The notes beneath the pieces are model-generated. The model was given only the letters and a program-made list of their open reading frames with translations. It had not been told where the DNA came from and did no database searches. Shown here one piece after another: positions 53,876 to 61,893 of a DNA stretch of 64,000 bases. The translations under genes and the position numbers were made by a program. Numbering within the stretch: the first letter of the stretch is position 1; the number at the start of each line of letters is the position of its first letter. The DNA is from Chryseolinea lacunae (lineage in GTDB: Bacteria; Bacteroidota; Bacteroidia; Cytophagales; Cyclobacteriaceae), in NCBI RefSeq assembly GCF_016735595.1, contig NZ_JAERRB010000012.1:124001-188000 (forward strand), written 5' to 3'.

Positions 53876-54592
53876 TCACATTTTCATCTTCTTCACAAAT
53901 TCGCCCCGATAGGTTTCGTTGAGGATCAGCACCTGGGCCTTTCCTTCAGGAGGAAGATGTGTGGTCACGATCTGGTCGTGTGAGAAATGGTGGATGCTTT
54001 TCAACGCCACCATCTGCTTTTTGTTGATGCGACAAAACTCCGCCGATGGCAACAGGCTTTCCAGTTTTTCGAACGATATGTTTTTTAATGTCAGCTCCTG
54101 ACCGTCAAGCAACTGGGCCACTTTGTCGCGACTGTCCTGGGGTGCCGATTCGATGTAGGCGATGGTGTCGAAAAAGATCAGTGACTTTCCTTTGTCGGTA
54201 TTCAACTGCACAAAATTCCGGGCGGGTGTTTTTTCTTTGCGTTGCAGGGCTTTTTGAACGGCTTGTTGCAGGCGTTCTTTGGTGATGGGCTTGCGCAAAT
54301 AGTCTACCGCGTCGAGGTCGAACGCTTCGGCGGCAAACTCTTTGTAGGCGGTGGCGAAGATCACGAGTTTTCCTTTCAACGCTGCGGCTACCTGCAAACC
54401 GTTGAGCGCAGGCATTTCGATGTCGAGAATGCAGAGGTCAAAGTCTGCGGTGGGAACTTCGGCGAGGAACGTTTCCGGGTGGTTATAGGCTTTCACCACA
54501 TCGAGCTCCGGAATTTGCTCGCACAGCAGCTTGAGGTAAGTCAACCCGGGAAGCTCGTCATCGAGCAGCAAGCATTTTAGCGTGGTGTTCAA
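53876..54592 (-). CDS. LytTR-family response regulator
   Basis: A 238-residue protein: receiver with LLLDDELPG, phosphoacceptor Asp57 (CILDIEMPA) and Lys in LRKPITK, then a LytTR DNA-binding domain (NFVQLNTDKGKSLIFFDTIAYIES...FCRINKKQMVAL). It overlaps the upstream kinase gene by 35 bp. A TTG at 54592 is the likely start because no ATG precedes the DDE pocket. Confidence 0.88.
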   Translation of the reverse strand: MNTTLKCLLLDDELPGLTYLKLLCEQIPELDVVKAYNHPETFLAEVPTADFDLCILDIEMPALNGLQVAAALKGKLVIFATAYKEFAAEAFDLDAVDYLRKPITKERLQQAVQKALQRKEKTPARNFVQLNTDKGKSLIFFDTIAYIESAPQDSRDKVAQLLDGQELTLKNISFEKLESLLPSAEFCRINKKQMVALKSIHHFSHDQIVTTHLPPEGKAQVLILNETYRGEFVKKMKM

Positions 54593-55316
54593 GCAAGTCT
54601 ATTTTCAGGTGGGCAATGTACGTATCGTTTTCCACAAAGCGGTCGAGCGTGAAGTGATCGTGGTAGAGAATGCGTAGGCGGTGGGCCAACGTTTCCGATC
54701 CAAACCCTCCCTTTTCTTGCGCCATGCTGGGTTTGGATGAGATCTTGTTGGACACCGTGAGCGAGAACGCGCTGTTCTTCCATTCAAACACGATGGAGAT
54801 AAACGAATCGGCGCGCTGAAGGTCGGCATGCTTGAACGCATTTTCGATGAGGTCCACGGAAATCAGTGGTGCAAGCAAACGTTGCGTGTAGAGCGGATCG
54901 GTTTCGTCGATCTTGGTTTTAACTTTCAGCTCGAACAGTGGGCTTACTTTTATTTTGTTGATCTCGATCAGGTTCAGGGCAAATTCAATTTCTTCTTTCG
55001 GGGTCACATAGCGGTTGCGTGTTTCATACAACAAATAGTCGAGCACGTTCGACAGTTTGTGTAGCGAGAAGTAGGTCTGGTAGGCATGCGACTGAATGGA
55101 GTTCAGGATGTTTCGCAGCAGGTGTGGGTTGAGTTTTGATTCCAGGGTTTCCAGTTGCAAGCCATTCACTTTGCCTTCCAGCACGGCGAACTGCGCCAGA
55201 ATTTCTTTGCGCCTTCGCTCGGCGTGATTTGCCCTGCGCCAGAGATATGCCGTCAGCACAGCAAGTCCCAGCACGGTCGCACCCAATATATAGGTTAAGA
55301 GTTGCACGTCGCCCAT
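54558..55316 (-). CDS. LytS-type histidine kinase, single membrane helix
   Basis: A 252-residue compact kinase: one N-terminal membrane helix (LLTYILGATVLGLAVLTAYLW), a short coiled segment, then the His_kinase domain. The phospho-site reads KLNPHLLRNILNSIQ, where the usual NPHFLFN has become NPHLLRN. The N-box is DLIENAFKHAD. It has almost no sensory domain, so the signal probably comes through the membrane or another protein. It overlaps its response regulator by 35 bp. Confidence 0.86.
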   Translation of the reverse strand: MGDVQLLTYILGATVLGLAVLTAYLWRRANHAERRRKEILAQFAVLEGKVNGLQLETLESKLNPHLLRNILNSIQSHAYQTYFSLHKLSNVLDYLLYETRNRYVTPKEEIEFALNLIEINKIKVSPLFELKVKTKIDETDPLYTQRLLAPLISVDLIENAFKHADLQRADSFISIVFEWKNSAFSLTVSNKISSKPSMAQEKGGFGSETLAHRLRILYHDHFTLDRFVENDTYIAHLKIDLLEHHAKMLAAR

Positions 55317-55375
55317 TTACGTTAAGGGCCAAAGGTAAGCGATTTGGGCGAACAACTTAAAACAGTGTTCGCGCG

Positions 55376-55753
55376 TCAGGTCGGTTGGGCAAATTTGAGA
55401 TGATAGCCGTGGATGTCGCGGACCACATATTGCCGCGCATTCCAGGGGCGGTCGTTTAGCGCTTCAATAATTTCAGCACCCCGGGTCCGGTGTTCTTCGT
55501 AGAGGGCGTTCGCATCGATCACCCAGATAAAAATTTCAGCGTGATATTCGCTTTCCCGCAGCACCGTGCAGAGGCCGGGATCGTAGGTGAAATACACTTC
55601 CACTTCTCCCCAGTTCACGCCGCCATAGGTCACGGGATCGCCATATTCAAAATCGTTTGCGAACCCCAACACGTCAACGTAGTAGGCCATGCTCTTCCGC
55701 ACATCGTCGGATGCGATAACAGGAACGGCACTGTGGAGCATGGAGGCTTCCAT
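55376..55753 (-). CDS. VOC-superfamily (glyoxalase/bleomycin-resistance) protein
   Basis: A 125-residue single-domain VOC protein beginning MEASMLHSAVPVIASDD, with the usual beta-alpha-beta-beta-beta repeat: DVRKSMAYYVDVLGF in the first half, and ALYEEHRTRGAE and VVRDIHGYHLKFAQP in the second. Family members are metal-binding dioxygenases, isomerases or antibiotic-binding proteins; the substrate is unknown. ATG at 55753 is preferred over the upstream TTG. Confidence 0.85.
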   Translation of the reverse strand: MEASMLHSAVPVIASDDVRKSMAYYVDVLGFANDFEYGDPVTYGGVNWGEVEVYFTYDPGLCTVLRESEYHAEIFIWVIDANALYEEHRTRGAEIIEALNDRPWNARQYVVRDIHGYHLKFAQPT

Positions 55754-55842
55754 AAAGGGATTTAAACATTCGTAACACAAGCTGCGCAGTCCAACCGAAT
55801 CCTTGGAATGTTACGCGTCAACATACAAACAACGTCGCCGTC

Positions 55843-56826
55843 TTAATGTTCAGTGTTCTCCGTCTTCCGAGTAAGTAAAGCAGAAATGTCCACCTGATAT
55901 ACGTCGCACAGGCCATTCCCTGCGCTGTGCAGGCGTTTGTCCATGTCGGCTTCGGTTTCGGGCCTGGGAGATGCAGCGGGATTGCGATTGCGGGAACTCG
56001 CAAAGAAAAAATATTTCCCGTCGCGTGTCACCTTGGGCGAAAATTCGGTGACCGGCGAATTGAATGGCTCGGGCAACTTTTCGGCTGGCGACCATTTGCC
56101 GTCCTGGTTGTAGCTGATGAAAAAGTCGGCATTGTCGAGGTGGTCGGGACGTGCTGCCAGGAAGATGAGTACCCTCTCGTCCGGAAAAACAAACGGCTCA
56201 TACTCGCTTCCGTCGGTGTTGATGGCATCGCCCAGGTTTTCGGGTGTTTGATATTTCCCATCTACCAATACGCTGCGATAGAGGTCAGACCCGCCCCTCC
56301 CTCCTTCCCTGCGCGATCCAAAGTATAGAGTGCCGGTGCTGGTCAAGGTTGGATAATATTCGCTTTTGTCGCTGTTGATGGTGTCGTCGAGTCGTGTGGG
56401 TTTGCCCCAGCCGGCGGATGTGCGCTGCATTTTCCAGATGTCCATGTCGGCTTTTGCGGGATCGCCCTCTTTCAACGGGCGGTTGGAAATGAAGTAGAGC
56501 GTTTTGCCGTCTTTGGTGAAGAAGGGATCGGCGTCCATGTATTGCCCGGAAAACGGCGCGACCACGGGTTTGGTCCACGCGTTCTTTTTGAAATAGGAAA
56601 CACAAATGGTCCACTTGCTCACATCGGGACCGCTCTTCACAAAATAGAGCGTGTCGCCGGTTGGAGAAAACTCTGCGTGCGATTCATAGTCGCCGGTGCT
56701 AACGATGCCTTCAGCAAAGATGCGCGGCTGTGGTAATGCGCCGTTGTGCGCATAGGGCTTTGGCTGCGCCATCATCGCAGGCATCATTCCCAAAACAAAA
56801 AGCAAAACAAAACTGAAGCGTGGCAT
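55843..56826 (-). CDS. PD40/TolB-like beta-propeller, exported
   Basis: A 327-residue protein with signal peptide (ending AMMAQP) and about five PD40-type blades (ESHAEFSPTGDTLYFVKSG, DADPFFTKDGKTLYFISNR, TEFSPKVTRDGKYFFFASS). Such propellers bind periplasmic proteins or glycans. No enzyme domain. The gene stands on its own, 157 bp downstream of the protease-PLD gene and on the same strand. Confidence 0.84.
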   Translation of the reverse strand: MPRFSFVLLFVLGMMPAMMAQPKPYAHNGALPQPRIFAEGIVSTGDYESHAEFSPTGDTLYFVKSGPDVSKWTICVSYFKKNAWTKPVVAPFSGQYMDADPFFTKDGKTLYFISNRPLKEGDPAKADMDIWKMQRTSAGWGKPTRLDDTINSDKSEYYPTLTSTGTLYFGSRREGGRGGSDLYRSVLVDGKYQTPENLGDAINTDGSEYEPFVFPDERVLIFLAARPDHLDNADFFISYNQDGKWSPAEKLPEPFNSPVTEFSPKVTRDGKYFFFASSRNRNPAASPRPETEADMDKRLHSAGNGLCDVYQVDISALLTRKTENTEH

Positions 56827-56982
56827 AGCATGTGGTTTCTGTGGTGATGAAAGATACGGCTTTGCACCTCAACCTTCACGACATTTTGGCTTCATAAGCC
56901 TAACACCATTTGCGGCAATTTTCATCAAGACTTCTTCCACGCTACAACTCACACCAACGACACGCGCTTCACAACGGCATCT

Positions 56983-59802
56983 CTAGAGCATTTCCCGGAT
57001 CTCCGACCACGTGAACAAACGCATGCCTGTGGGAATAACCTCAGTGCTCTCGGCCAAGGTTGGCGAAACTGTTTCGTGCCCGATGCTTTGTTTGGCCAGC
57101 ATCGTCCAGTCGTGCAGGAAGATCTTGCGGAAATACTGCGCCAGTTCTTTGTCGTAGAACAACAGGCTGGCATCGCGGTTCACCGACACGCCGTCGTTGG
57201 ACCAGTTCTGGCTGCCGAGCATCACCGTCTTGCCATCCACAATCACGCCTTTGGTGTGACAATTCACCTGTAGCTTTATGGCCGTGGCATCAAACCCCAT
57301 GTCCACCAGTTTCTCCAGGTTTTCGCGGGCCACCGAAGCAATAACCACGCGGAAAATGATCTTCACATTCACACCGGCTTTTTGTTTGTCGAGCACCGCC
57401 TGGATAAGTCCCTTTAGTTTGTCCTGCCCGTCTTTGGGCGCATTAAAGGTTTGGTTTTGGATGAGCAGTTCGTGTTTGGCACTCTTCACCAGCTTGATCA
57501 CCTCGTCATAAAAATTGTCGGGCGTCAATAACGGCGTCACTTTAAACGGACGGTCTTCTTCAAAGGGCTTGAACGCCTGATAGGGCACTGTCGAGGCTTC
57601 TTCGCCAAAGGTGACTTCGGGCAAAAGAAAGTTTAGATTTTCCGCAAACGCCTCAGTCACCGCCGGCGCTTTGTTGTTGTTAAAGTCGTTGAGAATAAAC
57701 TCTTCATAAGTCTTCGACAACCCGGGATGCTCCACAATGGCGTGCCACTCGCGGTTGTAGGTCTTCAACAAATACGCCTGTGTCTTGTTGGTCAGTTTCG
57801 GAATGTTGGGTTGGTTTGATGATTGCCAGTTTCCACTCGATAACCAGAAGGCCTTGCTATCCTTCACCGCCACCTTGATGTGATATGACGACGACACCCA
57901 GCCATTCACAGACCCGATTTTCACCCAGGCATTCTGAAATTTTGACTTTAGTTTTTTCTTCAGTTCATCCACCACATCGGCGTCTTTCAAGTCGTCGGCT
58001 TTTGTGCCCTCTCCCACGCTCTCGCCCGACTGCAAGGCTAAGGTGAACTTGCGAAAGGTAGATTGCACGGTGACATGCTCCACACGTTTCAAAATGTGCG
58101 GGGCACCAAAATCATACATACCCACGGTCAGCGTTTTCTTCACGTTCGAGAAAAACGGGCTGAGGTTTTTCCATCCTTCCTCGGGACTCACGTGGGCGGT
58201 AACTTTCATTTTTTCTTTCACCGTCTTCAGCTTCACGCCGGCGGGTGGAAAGTATTTGATCTCCTGGGCCTGCACTTCAAAAGCATGCACGAGGCGTTCG
58301 GCTGTGTCGTCGCCACGGTGCAGGGCAATGAGGTCCATGAAGGTCGGGCCCGTCACTTCCACCGGATAGCCCATAAATGTGTCGGGCAAGGGCGATGTGT
58401 TTTCGGTTTTCAGTTCTGCGATCGATTTTTTTTGAGGCACCGTCACTACGATGGCGCGTTCGCGGGTGATCCACCCGTTGCGGAACACATAACCCATGCG
58501 CACGTTCAGCACGTCTTCACGGCCTTGCAACGCCTGCTTGGCTTTTATCAATGCGGCGGCGGGCCCCACATCGTCATTCACTGTGCTACCCAGGTCATCC
58601 GTTTTCACCACCGGGGTTGCGTTTACCAGAATAGGGAGAGCATCGCCGCCAAGTTTAAACGAGATGGTTAAGGGCAACGTCACCGTCATGTGGCCGTCGG
58701 GTTGCAGCGTGGCCACGGGGGTGCTTTCGGTGGCAGGGCGTGGCGACGGTGCCTGTGGCTTGGTCGTGGGTTTCGCCGTCAGCAACTCGTCGTATAGTTT
58801 TGCCTGCTCTTTGGTGAAGCGTTGGTTGTCGAGAAATTTCAGGATGGTGCTCACGCGAATGCCTTCGTTGGCGATCCATTTTATTTTGTCGTCGCTCATG
58901 CTGGCATCCCACTTTCCTCCGGCCTGTGTAAGAATGTGACCATCGTCGTCTTTGGCATACACGCTGGAGTGATGCAGGCCCACCACCTCCCACCGTTCGT
59001 TGTAGACCGGCGATCCGGACGAACCGGGTGCTGTATCGGTTTTATAATGAATGAAATTGTCGAGCACGTCGATCAACTGATTTTCGCGAATCCCCAATTG
59101 TTTCGGCATGCCGTTGGGATGTTGAATGATGTTGAGCCATTGCGAGATAATGGTCTTGCCTTCTTCGCGCAGCAGGCGGTTCCAGCCGATGGCGTCCACT
59201 TCCTTGCGCGCAGTGTTCACGGGACTTACGGCCACAAGGGCAAAGTCGAGGCCTTCGTCTGAAAGATAGAACGTATCCGGTTCGAACGTGAAGATATCGG
59301 AAGGCAACAGGTTGCTGTCGCCGTCGAGCTCATAGCCAAACTCGATCTTGGCAAAACGCGCCACGCCCGCGTCGGGCAACACGTGGTGATTGGTGAGGGC
59401 CAGTCTTGGCGACACCATGAAGCCCGTGCCATAGCCCACCACGTTGCCGGCGCTGGAACAAATCCAGATGCGGCCCACGGAGTTGGAGATGCCCAGTGCT
59501 TCGCGCAGAAACGACACTCCCACCAGGTCGTTGGTGCCCATGATGCGTTCCAGGCTGATGATTTCATCGTTGGTGCGCAGGGGTTGGATAAGTTCGGGCA
59601 TTCCCTTGGGCGTGTTTAGTATTTCGCGTGTGTCGAGCGAGGAAACGCCGCGACGTGTCAAAAACTTTTTCACGCGTGCGGGTGAGTCGATGTCGAAATA
59701 GCGGTGTTCGGCAATCATGCGCAGGTGTTGGTTGCGGATGGTTTCGCGGTCCTTCATGCGTTGAAGGGTGTTGTCCATTTGCTGTTTCAGAAGGGCGTTC
59801 AT
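56983..59802 (-). CDS. Trypsin-like protease fused to a two-HKD phospholipase D domain
   Basis: A protein of about 939 residues; positions below count from the longer 959-residue frame. Residues 110-345 form a V8/trypsin-like protease: His160 (LALTNHHVL), Asp206 (GLDFALVAV) and Ser282 (APGSSGSP). Residues 380-530 are a linker with a GWITRERAIVV core and are not a known enzyme. Residues 560-920 carry two complete PLD motifs, H661-x-K663-x4-D668 (YHIKVAVKD, then SSGNW) and H869-x-K871-x4-D876 (CHTKGVIVD, then LGSQNWS). There is no signal peptide or membrane helix, so it should be cytoplasmic. The GTG at 59862 sits inside a hairpin; the ATG at 59802 is the likely start. It may be a nuclease or lipase that the protease part releases, an arrangement seen in conflict and defence proteins; that role is inference. 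Confidence 0.85.
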   Translation of the reverse strand: MNALLKQQMDNTLQRMKDRETIRNQHLRMIAEHRYFDIDSPARVKKFLTRRGVSSLDTREILNTPKGMPELIQPLRTNDEIISLERIMGTNDLVGVSFLREALGISNSVGRIWICSSAGNVVGYGTGFMVSPRLALTNHHVLPDAGVARFAKIEFGYELDGDSNLLPSDIFTFEPDTFYLSDEGLDFALVAVSPVNTARKEVDAIGWNRLLREEGKTIISQWLNIIQHPNGMPKQLGIRENQLIDVLDNFIHYKTDTAPGSSGSPVYNERWEVVGLHHSSVYAKDDDGHILTQAGGKWDASMSDDKIKWIANEGIRVSTILKFLDNQRFTKEQAKLYDELLTAKPTTKPQAPSPRPATESTPVATLQPDGHMTVTLPLTISFKLGGDALPILVNATPVVKTDDLGSTVNDDVGPAAALIKAKQALQGREDVLNVRMGYVFRNGWITRERAIVVTVPQKKSIAELKTENTSPLPDTFMGYPVEVTGPTFMDLIALHRGDDTAERLVHAFEVQAQEIKYFPPAGVKLKTVKEKMKVTAHVSPEEGWKNLSPFFSNVKKTLTVGMYDFGAPHILKRVEHVTVQSTFRKFTLALQSGESVGEGTKADDLKDADVVDELKKKLKSKFQNAWVKIGSVNGWVSSSYHIKVAVKDSKAFWLSSGNWQSSNQPNIPKLTNKTQAYLLKTYNREWHAIVEHPGLSKTYEEFILNDFNNNKAPAVTEAFAENLNFLLPEVTFGEEASTVPYQAFKPFEEDRPFKVTPLLTPDNFYDEVIKLVKSAKHELLIQNQTFNAPKDGQDKLKGLIQAVLDKQKAGVNVKIIFRVVIASVARENLEKLVDMGFDATAIKLQVNCHTKGVIVDGKTVMLGSQNWSNDGVSVNRDASLLFYDKELAQYFRKIFLHDWTMLAKQSIGHETVSPTLAESTEVIPTGMRLFTWSEIREML

Positions 59803-59844
59803 GCAGGGGTTGGGTTGGGCGTATCGCGATGGTTGAGGTTTATG

Positions 59845-59886
59845 AAAAAGCCCATCGTCCACTCGGGGGCGAGTGGGCGATGGGCT
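59845..59886 (-). terminator. Terminator-like hairpin in the leader of the protease-PLD gene
   Basis: AGCCCATCGTCCACTC (59849-59864) pairs with 59871-59886 over 16 bp, with one G-T wobble. On the minus strand it is followed directly by TTTTT (59845-59849), the form of a rho-independent terminator, 43 bp before the ATG at 59802. It may end transcription coming from the gene at 60396, or act as an attenuator for the fusion protein. Confidence 0.6.
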
Positions 59887-60034
59887 CCTGAATCAATGTT
59901 AGCAAAGGGAACGACCTTTTGCAACTGGCGACGACTTTAATTTCGGGCGCAGTGGCCATTCTTCATCTATTGTTTATGCACGCATAACATGTTTCAGGGA
60001 GGGACGCGCTACTTTTGTGGCGTAAAAGAATGCT

Positions 60035-60415
60035 ATGCACGTACTCGTGGTCGACGACCGGCAGGAAGACCGGTTCATCATCAAGAAATTGCTGAAGCCT
60101 CACTACACGGTCACCACCCTCTCGTCGGCCCGCGAAGCCGTTGCCTTCGCGCAGAGCCACGCCTTCGATGTGGCCTTGCTCAATGCCATGCTCCGCACCG
60201 ACCTCGACGGCATCGATCTGCTCCGGGCACTCAAGGTGATCCAACCCGAAACTTTTCTCGCCCTGGCGTGCACATGCCATTCCGAACCCCAGCGTCGACA
60301 AAAGCTATTGCAGGCAGGCTTCCGGAATGTCATCCTCAAACCATTCGACGTTGATGTGTTTATGACCCTGGTGAACGAAGGCGCGGGTAGCGCTGCTATC
60401 CGGCAATGGGCGTGA
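60035..60415 (+). CDS. Stand-alone receiver domain with Asn at the phosphorylation site
   Basis: A 126-residue receiver. The acidic pair D7-D8, the Thr80 switch residue and Lys102 (LKPFD) are present, but the phosphoacceptor position reads Asn50 (VALLNAML) instead of Asp. It is therefore probably not phosphorylated and acts as a constitutive or protein-binding pseudo-receiver. There is no output domain and no kinase gene beside it. Its last 20 bp overlap the end of the convergent rubredoxin-tailed gene. Confidence 0.85.
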   Translation: MHVLVVDDRQEDRFIIKKLLKPHYTVTTLSSAREAVAFAQSHAFDVALLNAMLRTDLDGIDLLRALKVIQPETFLALACTCHSEPQRRQKLLQAGFRNVILKPFDVDVFMTLVNEGAGSAAIRQWA

Positions 60416-61844
60416 AATATTTTTTCTCGCTGTCGCACACATGGCATCTGTAGGTGTCGGGCAAATCGCCAAAGGCCGTGCCTGCCGCAATCCCCACCAC
60501 GGTGTCGCCATACTTCGCATCGTAGACGGTAAGACAATTGCTGCATTGATAAATGGAATCGGTGTGGCCATTGAGTGCAGGCTCGGGGCGAATTTCGTTT
60601 GCGGGTTCTTTCTCCGGATTAAGTTGACGGAAGTATAACTTACTCAGCTCAATCAACAATGCCGGAATCAATTCCTTCCGCACCTGCCGTGCATACGTGA
60701 GATACGTGATGGTGTTGGGATTAAAATCCTTGGCGTAGAGAATACCGTAATGCTCGGCCGACGCTCCCTTGCTTTTCTCGATCACGATCGACGTAAACAG
60801 AAAACTCTCGCGGTTGGTTTTGATGGTGAACGTGAGGCCGTGTATGCTGATGTCCTGTTGGTCGAGCTCGCGCACGAGGAAACGCTTCAACTCCAGCGCC
60901 TCCGTGTCGATCACCGGCAGGTGCCAGTTCAGCTCCAGCGAAGAATGCCGTTCGTTGATCCCGAACTTGCCCATCGCCTTCTGCCAGCGCAACCGGTCGC
61001 TGGCCTTGATGCCTTTCACGATAAAAGCTTTCCACGGAATGATGTTGATTTTGCTGATGTTGGTTTCCTGACACAGCTTGCAGGCGGCGCTCATGAACTC
61101 GATGTCGTATTGATTGTTGCGCCAATACAGCCCCAGCCAGTACTGGTTGTTCTGCATGGCATTCAACCCTTCGTAATAGGGAAAGGCCGTGTCGTGAAGC
61201 TTCAGCTTTTCGGCAATGGGCCGGTAGTTGATGCGCACGTAGTTGTTCTTCAACACGCGGAACAATTCTTCTGTGGTGAAGGGCAAAAACTCCAGGAATA
61301 TCTTTTCGATTTCACGCGCAATTTTGGGGATATCCTGCCCGAAGATGAGCTTGGGCCAGCACTCCAGCACGTTGCCCTTGCGGGGATCGCGGATATAGAG
61401 ATACCAATAGTTTTCTTCCTGCGAGGCAATGAAGTTAAGCTCACCCGAAAACAACGGCACCAGGCTTTGCAGGGGATCGACGATGTTGATCTTTAGCCGT
61501 GGTGTAAATTCAAATGCGTCGATCAGCACGTTGTAGGTATCTTCTTTTACCCACCGCGTCGTTTCCACCACGTTCACGGCCACATAGCTGCTCACAATGT
61601 TCTGGTGAATAGACTGGTCGCCCGACAGCTCATGTTCGATCTTGATGGTGTTGAACACCGTGTCGAGCTGGGCTTGGGTGGCGTTGTTGCGGGGAAACAT
61701 GATGTCCTGGCGCGAACCAAACAACACATACTTGTTGCCCAGGCTCTTCGACAGCTCCATGATCTTGAGCAGCGCCGCCGGCGAGAGAAAACCACCTTTC
61801 ACAAAGGCCCGGATGAGATCGCTTTTTTCGTTGGGTTGTGCCAT
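60396..61844 (-). CDS. Rubredoxin-tailed protein of a nitrate/nitrite assimilation locus
   Basis: A 482-residue cytoplasmic protein. The last 50 residues are a rubredoxin domain with CxxC pairs at 434/437 (YQCSNC) and 467/470 (YRCHVC). The first 400 residues loosely resemble nitrite/sulfite reductase half-domains, but the Cys pattern of a siroheme-[4Fe-4S] site is missing (only CKLC is seen). It may be an electron carrier or a degenerate reductase. It sits 50 bp downstream of the nitrate-reductase fusion gene on the same strand, so the two probably work together. Its stop lies inside the end of the convergent receiver gene. Confidence 0.75.
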   Translation of the reverse strand: MAQPNEKSDLIRAFVKGGFLSPAALLKIMELSKSLGNKYVLFGSRQDIMFPRNNATQAQLDTVFNTIKIEHELSGDQSIHQNIVSSYVAVNVVETTRWVKEDTYNVLIDAFEFTPRLKINIVDPLQSLVPLFSGELNFIASQEENYWYLYIRDPRKGNVLECWPKLIFGQDIPKIAREIEKIFLEFLPFTTEELFRVLKNNYVRINYRPIAEKLKLHDTAFPYYEGLNAMQNNQYWLGLYWRNNQYDIEFMSAACKLCQETNISKINIIPWKAFIVKGIKASDRLRWQKAMGKFGINERHSSLELNWHLPVIDTEALELKRFLVRELDQQDISIHGLTFTIKTNRESFLFTSIVIEKSKGASAEHYGILYAKDFNPNTITYLTYARQVRKELIPALLIELSKLYFRQLNPEKEPANEIRPEPALNGHTDSIYQCSNCLTVYDAKYGDTVVGIAAGTAFGDLPDTYRCHVCDSEKKYFTPIAG

Positions 61845-61893
61845 TGTCAGTTTCCTGCCCCGATATTAAAATATTCGTTTCGTAATTCCATTG

